Of a DNA stretch of 64,000 nt, positions 33,716 through 42,398 are shown piece after piece; position 1 is the stretch's first letter, and every line of letters starts with the position of its first letter. Both the position numbers and the translations under genes were made by a program. The notes below the pieces were generated by a model. The model saw only the letters and a program-made list of their open reading frames with translations, was not told where the DNA came from and did no database searches. The DNA comes from Flavonifractor porci (GTDB lineage: Bacteria; Bacillota; Clostridia; Oscillospirales; Oscillospiraceae), in the NCBI RefSeq assembly GCF_037572415.1, contig NZ_JBBHLB010000002.1, positions 62,001-126,000 on the forward strand. The letters are read 5' to 3'.

Positions 33716-35752
33716 ATGAAAGAGACAAAGGAATTGACCGGCATCTACCAGGCCAGCGGCCGAGGCTTCGGCTTTTTGATCCCGGAGGAGGGGGAGGACT
33801 GCTTCATTCCGCCCCGGGCCGATGGCGGCGCCTGGAATGGAGATAAAGTAACGGCCCGCATCCTTGAGGAGGACCCGCAGGAGGGCCGAAGGGTGGCCAA
33901 GGTAGTCCAGGTGCTGGAGCGGGCCAACAAAACCGTCACCGGCGTGCTGGAGCGTCAGGACCACGCTCTGTGGCTCCGCCCGGACAACGAACGCCTGCCC
34001 GGCCCCATCCAGGTGTTCACCAAGCGGAAGGGCGTGCGCCCCGGTGAGCGGGCGGCCGTGGCCATGACCAGCTTCGGCGGCAGCAGGACTGCCCCCATGG
34101 GCACCCTGCGGGAGCGGTTCGGCCCTGCCGACCGGCGGGAGAGCGCTGTGGAGGCCATCCTCTACACCCATGACATTGTGCGCACTTTCCCGCCTGCCGT
34201 GCTGGCAGAGACAGAGACCATCCCCCAGGCTGTGGAACCATCTGCCCTGGCGGGACGGCTGGACCTGCGGGGCAAGACCATCATCACCATCGACGGGGCC
34301 TCATCCAAGGACTTTGACGACGCCGTCAGTCTGGAGAAGGACGACCAGGGCCGCTGGGTTCTGGGGGTCCATATCGCCGATGTGAGCCATTATGTGCGCC
34401 CCGGCTCCCCTCTGGATCTGGAGGCCTGGGAGCGGGGCACCTCGGTGTATTTTGCCGACCAGGTGGTGCCCATGCTGCCGGTGGAGCTGTCCAACGGCAT
34501 CTGCTCCCTCAATCCCCAGGTGGACCGGCTGGCTCTGTCCTGCATCCTGACCATGGACGTAAGCGGCGCGGTAGTGAGCCACACCATTGCCAAATCGGTG
34601 ATCTGCTCCACCGAGCGGATGACCTACGAGGACTGCAATGTACTGCTGGCGGGAGAGGACCCCGCCCTGGCGGAGCGGTACGCTCACATCCTGCCCATGC
34701 TGCGGGACATGGCCGCTCTGGCCAGGCAGCTGGAGAAGCTGCGCCGGAACCGGGGGGCTCTGGACCTGGAGACCCGCGAGAGCTATGTGATCTGCGACAG
34801 TGAGGGCAAGCCGGTGGACGTAGCCCTGCGGCAGCAGGGGGAGAGCGAGAAGCTCATCGAGTCCTTTATGCTGGCGGCCAACGAGTGCGTGGCGGAGCAC
34901 CTGAACCGCCTTCACAAGCCCTGCGTTTACCGGGTCCATGAGAAGCCCTCCGACGAGAAGGGGGAGGCCCTGCGTACCATGGTGGCCCCTCTGGGCTACG
35001 ACCTGAAAGGGACCGACAGCCACTCCCTCCAAAAGCTGCTGGACTGGGCAAAGGGCAGGCCGGAAGAGGGGGCGGTGTCCATGATGGTGCTGCGCTCCCT
35101 GATGAAGGCCCGGTACGACGAGGATAACCTGGGCCACTTTGGTCTGGGAGCGGAGTATTACTGCCACTTCACCTCCCCCATCCGCCGCTATCCCGACCTG
35201 ATGGTCCACCGGGTGCTGACCGCCCTGCTGGACGGGACGCTGGACAAGGGGGAGAAGAGGCTGACCACCGCTGTGCAGCGGGCCGCCGTCCAGTCCTCCC
35301 AGCGGGAACTGGCTGCCCAGGAAGCCGAGCGGGAGATCGAGAAGCGCTACCTGGCTGAGTTTATGACAGGCCATATCGGGGAGAGATTTGCCGGTGTGGT
35401 GACCGGCGTCACCCGGTTCGGCCTCTTTGTGTCGGTGGCCGGGGGCGTGGAGGGCCTGCTGCCGGTGGAGGCCCTGCCCGGCGGGCCCTGGGAGTATGAC
35501 CAGGCCCATCTGCTTCTGGTGGAGCTGAACGGCAGCGGCCGGTATCCCTTCGGTATGCCCCTGGAGGTGGAGTGCGCCGCCGCCGACCCGGTGAGCGGCC
35601 AGGTGGACTTTATCCTCCCCGGCGGTACCCCTGTAGCCAAGCAGGAGCGGTGCCCGGAGAAGCCCAGGGAGGAAAAGCCTCGCCGGAAGAAGGGAGGCAA
35701 CCGCCGGGCCATGCACCTGCCCAAACGGCGAAAAGGGGGTAGAAAACGATGA
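33716..35752 (+). CDS. rnr: Ribonuclease R
   Basis: A 678-residue 3'-5' exoribonuclease that degrades structured RNA. A short cold-shock region (GRGFGFLIPEEGEDCFIPP) is followed by the RNB catalytic domain with the metal-binding Asp cluster TIDGASSKDFDDAVSL, the FTSPIRRYPDLMVHR motif, an S1 domain (FAGVVTGVTRFGLFVSVAGGVEGLLPV) and a basic C-terminal tail. It lacks the long N-terminal helical region of some homologues. GAAAGGAACGATCT precedes the ATG. No smpB or ssrA follows within this window. Confidence 0.95.
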   Translation: MKETKELTGIYQASGRGFGFLIPEEGEDCFIPPRADGGAWNGDKVTARILEEDPQEGRRVAKVVQVLERANKTVTGVLERQDHALWLRPDNERLPGPIQVFTKRKGVRPGERAAVAMTSFGGSRTAPMGTLRERFGPADRRESAVEAILYTHDIVRTFPPAVLAETETIPQAVEPSALAGRLDLRGKTIITIDGASSKDFDDAVSLEKDDQGRWVLGVHIADVSHYVRPGSPLDLEAWERGTSVYFADQVVPMLPVELSNGICSLNPQVDRLALSCILTMDVSGAVVSHTIAKSVICSTERMTYEDCNVLLAGEDPALAERYAHILPMLRDMAALARQLEKLRRNRGALDLETRESYVICDSEGKPVDVALRQQGESEKLIESFMLAANECVAEHLNRLHKPCVYRVHEKPSDEKGEALRTMVAPLGYDLKGTDSHSLQKLLDWAKGRPEEGAVSMMVLRSLMKARYDEDNLGHFGLGAEYYCHFTSPIRRYPDLMVHRVLTALLDGTLDKGEKRLTTAVQRAAVQSSQRELAAQEAEREIEKRYLAEFMTGHIGERFAGVVTGVTRFGLFVSVAGGVEGLLPVEALPGGPWEYDQAHLLLVELNGSGRYPFGMPLEVECAAADPVSGQVDFILPGGTPVAKQERCPEKPREEKPRRKKGGNRRAMHLPKRRKGGRKR

Positions 35753-35907
35753 TGAATCGTATTCTTTCCAGTGCATTATTGCTCGGCGTATTTAGTTTAA
35801 CGGGGTGTGGCAGTTAAATGGCCAACCCGGAGCCTGCCCCCATCCCTGACCCGGTGGGGCAGGCTGACATTGATTCCCTCAATGCCCAGATTCAGGCCCT
35901 TGCCTGA
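35749..35907 (+). pseudogene. Tiny lipoprotein frame interrupted by a stop
   Basis: An ATG overlapping the rnr stop opens MMNRILSSALLLGVFSLTGC, a clear lipoprotein signal with lipobox LTGC, then GS and a TAA at 35815-35817. The same frame continues directly with ATG and 28 more codons (Pro/Ala-rich, ending at TGA 35905-35907). It is either a 22-residue lipopeptide or a roughly 50-residue small lipoprotein broken by one nonsense codon. The first part is much more AT-rich than its surroundings. Confidence 0.5.
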
Positions 35908-35925
35908 ACCGACCGTCCTCACAGC

Positions 35926-35968
35926 GGGGCCGTCTGTCCAAAAATCATGGACAGACGGCCCCCTTTTC
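35926..35968 (+). terminator. Terminator after rnr
   Basis: A 15-bp stem (arm GGGGCCGTCTGTCCA), 7-base loop and TTTT. Confidence 0.85.
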
Positions 35969-35976
35969 GCTATAGT
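35948..35976 (+). promoter_or_regulatory. Promoter of the LytTR operon
   Basis: TGGACA (35948-35953), 17 bases, TATAGT (35971-35976); the -35 box lies in the right arm of the rnr terminator. Confidence 0.55.
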
Positions 35977-35998
35977 GGGGTTGAAAGGAGGCGGGAGC

Positions 35999-36433
35999 AT
36001 GAAGGTAACGGTTATCATTGATCCGGAACGGGACGGGCCGGAGATCACGATCACGGCTCCTGCCCTCACTGACGAGGTGAAAGCCCTGGCGGCCCGGTTG
36101 GAGGGAGGGGGCATCCTCACCGGCTGGCGGGGGGACACCGCCGTGCCGCTGAAAGCGGACGCCATCCTCCGCTGCTACGGGGAGGAGAAGGGGGTGAAGG
36201 TTCAGACCACCCAGGGAGTATTTGACCTGCGGGAGCGGCTCTATGAGCTGGAAGCCAAGCTGGACCGGCATACCTTTGTGCGCATCTCTCACTCGGAGAT
36301 CGTGAACCTGCGTAAGATCACCGCCATGGACCTGGGCCTCACCGGCACCATCCGCATCACCTTGGTAGAGGAGACGGTATGCTATGTCTCCCGGCGGTAC
36401 GTGAAGAAAATCAAGGAGGCTTTGGGGCTGTGA
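35999..36433 (+). CDS. LytTR DNA-binding domain regulator
   Basis: A 144-residue regulator without receiver domain. The C-terminal LytTR domain (about residues 45-142) includes HTFVRISHSEIVNLRKI and VSRRYVKKIKEAL, typical of this beta-type DNA-binding fold. AAAGGAGGCGGGAGC precedes the ATG. The next gene begins with a DUF3021 membrane region; such LytTR-membrane pairs (LytTR regulatory systems) control their own operons, the membrane partner inhibiting the regulator. Confidence 0.85.
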   Translation: MKVTVIIDPERDGPEITITAPALTDEVKALAARLEGGGILTGWRGDTAVPLKADAILRCYGEEKGVKVQTTQGVFDLRERLYELEAKLDRHTFVRISHSEIVNLRKITAMDLGLTGTIRITLVEETVCYVSRRYVKKIKEALGL

Positions 36434-36447
36434 AGGAGGGAAGGACC

Positions 36448-37266
36448 ATGCTGTTTGACGATCGAAGACAGGCCCTGCGCCGGGCACTGGTCGGGGCGGC
36501 GGTGGGGGTGGCCATCCATCTGCTGCTGGGCTATCTGATGGGCTGTTTCAGCCTGTTCGGTCCCTCCGATTTCCGGGGCTTTTATTTTCCCAACTGCGGC
36601 GTTCCCTACCGGTGGGAGACGCTGGGGGTGACCCTGTCCTTTGTTCTCTTTGCCCTCTTTGGGGCGGAGGCAGGCATCTCTACCCTACCCTTTGCCGGGC
36701 ATGGGCGGGCCCTGGCGGTACGGACCATCCTCCATTTCCTGCTGATGGAGGCCACCGTGGGGGTATGGGTGACCCTCAACTTTGGCCTGCGGGAGGTGCC
36801 CGCCTGTCTGGTGCCGCTGACTCTGGTATACTGCATGATCTGGCTGGTGCGTTGGACCATCTGGCACAGTGAGATGGAGGTCATCCGAAAAAAGCTGGGA
36901 CTCATTCCAAAGCCCTCTCAGTGGAAGTGGAAGGAGACACTGCCCTCCATTCCGATGATCCTGCTCATTTGCCTGGGGCTGCCCTGGCTGCTCCGGCTGC
37001 TGGGGGGAGGCGGCATAGGCCTGCTCGGCGGCGCCATCTATGTAGAAGTGCTGCTGCCCATCGGCTGTATGGCCGCCGGTATGTTCCTGGGGGAGCGCCA
37101 CGGCTTTTGCCCTCTCTATCCGGTGCTGTGCGCGGTGGGGGTGCTGCCTGCTGTCTTCCTGCTCTATAACGACACTATACTCATTCTCCTGTGCGCCATC
37201 GCCTTCGGTTCCGGCCTGCTGGGGGTGGCGGCGGGAGCCTGGCCCAGAAAAAAGAAGGAGAATTAA
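36448..37266 (+). CDS. DUF3021-like membrane protein, extended
   Basis: A 272-residue membrane protein. The first about 140 residues carry four hydrophobic segments and look like DUF3021, the usual partner of a stand-alone LytTR regulator. A second block of about four segments (residues about 165-265) is not typical of the family, so this looks like a fusion. GAAGGAGGGAAGGACC precedes the ATG at 36448. It is followed without a gap by three small membrane-protein genes in the same direction. Confidence 0.7.
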   Translation: MLFDDRRQALRRALVGAAVGVAIHLLLGYLMGCFSLFGPSDFRGFYFPNCGVPYRWETLGVTLSFVLFALFGAEAGISTLPFAGHGRALAVRTILHFLLMEATVGVWVTLNFGLREVPACLVPLTLVYCMIWLVRWTIWHSEMEVIRKKLGLIPKPSQWKWKETLPSIPMILLICLGLPWLLRLLGGGGIGLLGGAIYVEVLLPIGCMAAGMFLGERHGFCPLYPVLCAVGVLPAVFLLYNDTILILLCAIAFGSGLLGVAAGAWPRKKKEN

Positions 37267-37566
37267 ATGGAACGGTTCTATCTGCTGATATGGTGGGGCG
37301 CCCCTGTCCTGGGGGCGCTGCTGGGGACAATGGCTCTTACCCTGTTGGTGTACCGCCTGACCCGGCAGCGGCTCCGGCCCCTTCGGCTGCTGCCCCTGGT
37401 ACTTCTGACCATTCCCTTGACCATCGCGCTGAATCTGTATCTGACGAACCATGGACCCTGGGTATTCTGGGAACTGGGCGTGCTGTACTCGGGCGCCGTG
37501 GGCGCTGCCATCCTCCTGGGCTGGCTGGCGGGATGGCGGCTCTGGCGGAGAAAGGAGCGCATTTAA
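37267..37566 (+). CDS. Small membrane protein, copy 1
   Basis: A 99-residue protein with three hydrophobic segments and a central basic motif YRLTRQRLRPLRLLPL. It begins one base after the previous stop. It is clearly related to the next gene, which shares the RLTRQRL motif and overall layout, so the two arose by tandem duplication. Family not recognised. Confidence 0.7.
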   Translation: MERFYLLIWWGAPVLGALLGTMALTLLVYRLTRQRLRPLRLLPLVLLTIPLTIALNLYLTNHGPWVFWELGVLYSGAVGAAILLGWLAGWRLWRRKERI

Positions 37567-37569
37567 GAG

Positions 37570-37842
37570 ATGGAACTCTTTTTGATCTTCTGGGGCACGC
37601 TGGCAGGTACGCTGGCCCTCACTCTGCTCATCGGGAGGCTGACCAGGCAGCGGCTCCAGGTGCTGCGGCTGTTCCCTCTGGGCCTTCTGCTTATCCCTTT
37701 GACGGGAAGCGTGGTTGCATGGGTACGGGACCACTTTTTGTGGCAGCTGGAGGTGGCACTGTGGGCTATAATCGGCAGCGCCCTCTTCCTGGGCTGGCTG
37801 ATTGGCTGGGCATTCTGCAGGGAAAGAAAGGGGATGCCATGA
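37570..37842 (+). CDS. Small membrane protein, copy 2
   Basis: A 90-residue paralogue of the preceding protein: three hydrophobic segments, shared motif GRLTRQRLQVLRLFPLG and a similar C-terminal GWLIGW. The stop overlaps the next start (ATGA). Function unknown; it belongs to the LytTR operon. Confidence 0.7.
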   Translation: MELFLIFWGTLAGTLALTLLIGRLTRQRLQVLRLFPLGLLLIPLTGSVVAWVRDHFLWQLEVALWAIIGSALFLGWLIGWAFCRERKGMP

Positions 37843-38342
37843 AACGGGAAGTAAAGCTGTACAATGTCCTGCTGCCTATCTGGATTCTGTATTTCTTCCC
37901 CCAGGTGTGGCTCATCACCCTGCCGGGGAATCTGATCATTGACTGCCTGGTGCTGCTCATCACATTGGTGCTTTTGAAGCACACCGAGAAGAAGGCGGTG
38001 CTGAAACAGCTGTGGTGGAAGTTTGGGCTGCTGGGTTTTCTGGCCGATTTTATCGGGGCTGTGTTTCTGTTTGGTTTCTGGTACCTCTCCCTGCTGCCGG
38101 ACCCTGTGGGCAGCTGGGTGGACCAGGTGCTTTCCACCGCCTTCCTCAATCCCTTCCGCACCCTGCCTGGCTTCCTGTACACTCTGGCCGGGGTAGCCGT
38201 TGCCGGTGTGTGCATCTACTTCCTGGACAAAAGGGCCATGAGGTCCTGCGCCCTGCTGGACGGGCGGCAGCGGCATATCATTGCCCTGACCATGGCCACT
38301 GTCACTGCCCCCTGGACCTTTTTGATCCCCCTCTATTCTTAA
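37839..38342 (+). CDS. Hypothetical four-helix membrane protein
   Basis: A 167-residue protein with about four hydrophobic segments (near residues 10-45, 65-85, 115-135 and 148-165). No family recognised. GAAAGAAAGGGG precedes the ATG, which overlaps the previous stop. It is the last gene of the LytTR operon and is followed by a terminator. Confidence 0.7.
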   Translation: MKREVKLYNVLLPIWILYFFPQVWLITLPGNLIIDCLVLLITLVLLKHTEKKAVLKQLWWKFGLLGFLADFIGAVFLFGFWYLSLLPDPVGSWVDQVLSTAFLNPFRTLPGFLYTLAGVAVAGVCIYFLDKRAMRSCALLDGRQRHIIALTMATVTAPWTFLIPLYS

Positions 38343-38347
38343 TGAAA

Positions 38348-38391
38348 CAGAAAGCCGCGGCCCCGATACGTCGGGGTTGCGGCTTTTTCTG
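38348..38391 (+). terminator. Terminator of the LytTR operon
   Basis: A long stem with few mismatches (CAGAAAGCCGC... / ...GCGGCTTTTTCTG) around the inner CCCCGA/TCGGGG hairpin. Confidence 0.85.
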
Positions 38392-38405
38392 TGGGCCGGT
38401 ATAAT
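38377..38405 (+). promoter_or_regulatory. Promoter of the APC permease gene
   Basis: TTGCGG (38377-38382), 17 bases, TATAAT (38400-38405); the -35 box is inside the upstream terminator. Confidence 0.6.
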
Positions 38406-38429
38406 AGCAGTATCTGATATAAAGGCGGG

Positions 38430-39884
38430 ATGGATATGGCAAGCCAAGAAGGCAGCAAGATCAGCTTTTTTGGGCTGGTGGCCATGGGCATCGGCTGTAT
38501 GCTGGGTACCAGCTGGCTGTTGCTCACCGGTACCTGGCTGGACACAGCGGGCGGACCACTAAATCTGGCGGTGGCCTTTATTTTGTGCATCATCATTGAG
38601 CTGCCCTTTGCCTTCGCCTACATGGAGGCCATCCCCATGTTCCCCCTGCCGGGAGGCGAGGTGGTGTACTCCTACGCCGCCTTTGGGCCCAGAGGGGGCT
38701 TCGCCGTGGGCTGGGCGGGCATCCTCATGAACACCATCGTATTTTGTTGGGTGGATCTGGCCGCTATCTCCCTGCTGGACGAGCTGTTCCCTGTTCTGAA
38801 GGAGACTGCCGTTCTCTACCATGTGGGGGACTTCCCGGTGACCCTGCCCAACCTGGTCCTCCAGCTGCTGCTGGCGGGGGCCATCCTGTGGGTGCAGATC
38901 AAGGGGGCCAACGTGTGTGCTTCCCTGGCCAAGATCGCCACGGTGGTGCTGCTGGTCATGTGCGCCATTGGTCTGGCGGTGTGCTTTGCCTACTTCGACC
39001 CGGCGGTGTATGCCTCGGACGGAGGCATGGAGTTTGACTTTGCCGGTTCGGCCTCTCTGCTCTCCCTGCTGGTGTTCTCGGTGGCCGGATGGGAGACGGT
39101 GTCCAAGGCCGCCGCCGACGCCACCGGCCCCGCCGCCCGGAAGGCGGGGGCCGCCCTCATCACCTGTCTGATCCTGGTCACCGGCATTTTGTGCCTGGTG
39201 TCCACCGCTGTGGCGGGCTGTATGCCCTGGACTGATGCGGTGGGCCGCACCGCCCCCTTTGCCGATGTGCTGGTGTCCATCACCGGCCTGCCCTGGGTGC
39301 GGCTTCTCTTCCTGGTCACCGCCTTTGTGGGGGCGGTGGGGGTGATGAACTCCACCCTCTACTCCTCCGCCCAGATGCTCTACGGCCTGTCCCGCTTTGC
39401 CCTGGTGTCCCGGAAGTTTGCCGTCCTCCACCCCAAGTATGGCACGCCGGTGCGGTGCATCTGCTTTACCGCCGCCTTTGTGGTGCTTACCCCCTTTACC
39501 GGCAAGCTGTTCTTCATCCCCTTCATCAACGTGGCCTCCCTGACCACCATTGTCATGTGGGTCATGTCCTTCGCGGCGGTGCTGTGGCTGCGGAAAACCC
39601 GCTCCGGTCTTCGCCGGCCGGTGTCCATGCCCGGCGGGAAGGTGACGGCGGTGTTTGGTGTACTGGCCTCGGCCTTCCTGGCGGGCAACATCCTGCTGCC
39701 CATGAGTCCCGGCGCCCTCAGCGGCCTGGAGTACGGCCTGGCGGCGGCTCTGGCGGTGCTGGGCTGGGTGCTCTACCAGTTCCGGGACCGGTCCGTGGGC
39801 GCCGCGGAGCGGGAAAAGCTGATTTTCGGGGACCTTCTGGCGGGAGAATTGCCCGCAACCCCTTGCAAAATCGAAGAAAAATGA
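38430..39884 (+). CDS. APC family amino acid permease
   Basis: A 484-residue transporter with about twelve hydrophobic segments. The unwound TM1 motif appears as GLVAMGIGCMLGTSWLLLTG, and PGGEVVYSYAAFGPRGGFAVGW follows TM2-3 as in APC proteins. It should import or exchange an amino acid or amine; the substrate is not evident. Start may be ATG 38430 or ATG 38436, the latter better spaced from AAAGG. It precedes asnS, but an elaborate leader separates the two, so a common function is not implied. Confidence 0.85.
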   Translation: MDMASQEGSKISFFGLVAMGIGCMLGTSWLLLTGTWLDTAGGPLNLAVAFILCIIIELPFAFAYMEAIPMFPLPGGEVVYSYAAFGPRGGFAVGWAGILMNTIVFCWVDLAAISLLDELFPVLKETAVLYHVGDFPVTLPNLVLQLLLAGAILWVQIKGANVCASLAKIATVVLLVMCAIGLAVCFAYFDPAVYASDGGMEFDFAGSASLLSLLVFSVAGWETVSKAAADATGPAARKAGAALITCLILVTGILCLVSTAVAGCMPWTDAVGRTAPFADVLVSITGLPWVRLLFLVTAFVGAVGVMNSTLYSSAQMLYGLSRFALVSRKFAVLHPKYGTPVRCICFTAAFVVLTPFTGKLFFIPFINVASLTTIVMWVMSFAAVLWLRKTRSGLRRPVSMPGGKVTAVFGVLASAFLAGNILLPMSPGALSGLEYGLAAALAVLGWVLYQFRDRSVGAAEREKLIFGDLLAGELPATPCKIEEK

Positions 39885-39887
39885 TAT

Positions 39888-40040
39888 ACTCAGCTTGTTG
39901 AACATTTTTGTTCCACAAGCTGAGTGAACTGATGGAACCTTTGTAAAGGTTCCATCAGTTGTTGACTGGACGCGAAAGACAACCCTGACGGTTTTCTTTC
40001 ACACTATCTTTCCCTCCGAGATCTGAGTCCGGAGGTTTTT
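39888..40040 (+). promoter_or_regulatory. Structured leader before asnS
   Basis: Two long hairpins lie in tandem: 39888-39925 (11-bp outer stem, arm ACTCAGCTTGT, plus an inner stem) and 39927-39960 (perfect 16-bp stem, arm AACTGATGGAACCTTT). A third small stem CCTCCG/CGGAGG (40013-40035) is followed by TTTTT and could act as an attenuator. The T-box consensus TGGNACCGCG is absent, so this is not a recognisable T-box. Confidence 0.45.
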
Positions 40041-40099
40041 CAGCAAGTTGGAGCAATCCCCCCACTGAGACCAATTTTTACGAATCGAGGGAAATGGAA

Positions 40100-41494
<1,395 letters not shown>

Positions 41495-41550
41495 TTGAAA
41501 AGGAAAGAGGGCCCCGATGTGGTACTGTTTTGTGCAGCTCCACGTCGGGG

Positions 41551-41682
41551 CCCCATTTTAAATGGGGCGGCGCTTGCGCCGTACAAGCGTTTTGCCCATG
41601 GGGCAAAACCTTGGCGCAGGGCGGATTCACTCCGCCCGCGCAGGATCAAAAGGGGTCCCCGGACACGCCGGCGTGTCCGGGG
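41551..41682. repeat. Array of five consecutive hairpins
   Basis: Five inverted repeats follow one another: 41551-41567 (CCCCATTT arm), 41569-41580 (GGCGC), 41589-41609 (GTTTTGCCC), 41614-41641 (GCGC + GGGCGGA) and 41657-41682 (13-base arm CCCCGGACACGCC). The third hairpin recurs inverted at 15469-15491. No coding potential is seen. It lies exactly between the two asnS-tail repeats. Confidence 0.7.
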
Positions 41683-41683
41683 C

Positions 41684-41748
41684 GGAGCTGCATCCCCGTA
41701 CTGTGGGCAACGCTGATTTCTAATTGAGAAGGAAAGAGAACCCCGATG
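41684..41748 (+). repeat. Direct repeat, copy 2 (displaced asnS tail)
   Basis: Second copy of the 65-bp asnS-tail unit, outside any gene, ending at a functional-looking terminator. Confidence 0.85.
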
Positions 41749-41787
41749 GGGCGCTGCATTGAGCAGCGCCTCGTCGGGGCTCTTTTT
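41735..41787 (+). terminator. asnS terminator, distal copy
   Basis: CCCCGA/TCGGGG outer stem, GGCGCTGC/GCAGCGCC inner stem, then CTCTTTTT. A related hairpin without T-run follows repeat copy 1 (41509-41553). Confidence 0.75.
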
Positions 41788-41799
41788 ATATACTGGGCG

Positions 41800-41818
41800 G
41801 GCGACCGCAAGGGTCGCC
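41800..41818. repeat. Short GGCGACC hairpin repeat
   Basis: GGCGACC-GCAA-GGGTCGCC followed by CCTACA; I recall this as a common intergenic repeat in related genomes (not checked). Confidence 0.4.
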
Positions 41819-41844
41819 CCTACAATAGGAACTAAATTTGCGGA

Positions 41845-42018
41845 TCAATCACCCCGTATCAGCTCTGGGTTCAGATAGGTAAAAATAGCTACACCCGGAA
41901 GAACCAAAAATTGGCTATAGTCCCCCAGAACAGGATGCAACAGAAAAGATAGGGCCAAAAAAAGTAGAACAGCCCCAATTCCAATTAAAACCCTAATCCA
42001 CATTGGCCACTTCATCAT
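41845..42018 (-). CDS. Small two-helix membrane protein
   Basis: A 57-residue frame starting ATGATG at 42018: a basic N-terminus (MKWPMWIR), a hydrophobic segment (about residues 9-30), a short turn and a second segment (about 36-50). Codons are AT-rich compared with neighbours. No clear ribosome site precedes it, so it is less certain than larger genes. It is divergent from an XRE repressor gene, and two operator-like repeats lie between them. Confidence 0.5.
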   Translation of the reverse strand: MMKWPMWIRVLIGIGAVLLFLALSFLLHPVLGDYSQFLVLPGVAIFTYLNPELIRGD

Positions 42019-42038
42019 GATAATTTACCATACTTAAA

Positions 42039-42105
42039 TTCGTTATTGCGAAACATTATATCATAAGAAATGGATAAACTCCACTCATAAATTCTTTATT
42101 ACGAA
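42039..42105. promoter_or_regulatory. Twin operator sites between divergent genes
   Basis: TTCGTTATTGCGAA (42039-42052) and TTCTTTATTACGAA (42092-42105) are 14-bp imperfect palindromes that agree at 12 positions. They flank the AT-rich intergenic region and probably bind the adjacent XRE protein. Confidence 0.6.
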
Positions 42106-42119
42106 TTATGGGTGGAGCT

Positions 42120-42359
42120 ATGCAGAAAATTCGACCAGATCTGGATATCGGACACAATATTCAAATACTGCGGCGGGGAGCGGGCATGACTCAGGATCAG
42201 GTCGTGGCAAAGCTTCAGCTGATGGGTCTGAATATATCCAAAAGCACCTATGCCAAGCTGGAAACCAACCGTATGAATATCAAGGTAAGCGAACTGGTGG
42301 CGCTGAAAGAGATTTTTCAGGCGGAATACTGTGACTTTTTTGTGGGACTGGAACTTTGA
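42120..42359 (+). CDS. XRE-family helix-turn-helix regulator
   Basis: A 79-residue protein that is essentially one HTH_3 domain: IGHNIQILRRGAGMTQDQVVAKLQ, then the recognition helix region ISKSTYAKLETNRMNIKVSELVAL. The ATG at 42120 has GGTGG just upstream; an ATG at 42108 is in frame but has no site and touches the operator. It is likely an autoregulator that also controls the divergent small membrane protein. Confidence 0.8.
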   Translation: MQKIRPDLDIGHNIQILRRGAGMTQDQVVAKLQLMGLNISKSTYAKLETNRMNIKVSELVALKEIFQAEYCDFFVGLEL

Positions 42360-42363
42360 TATG

Positions 42364-42398
42364 AAGGAGCCTGGGCGTATTGCGCCGAGGCTCCTTTT
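42364..42398. terminator. Terminator between convergent genes
   Basis: AAGGAGCCT/AGGCTCCTT stem with inner GGCG/CGCC pairing, then TTTT on the plus strand. Confidence 0.8.

Noticed and set aside
39888..40040. T-box riboswitch before asnS
   Set aside because: No TGGNACCGCG core and no stem I landmarks, in contrast to the clear thrS leader.
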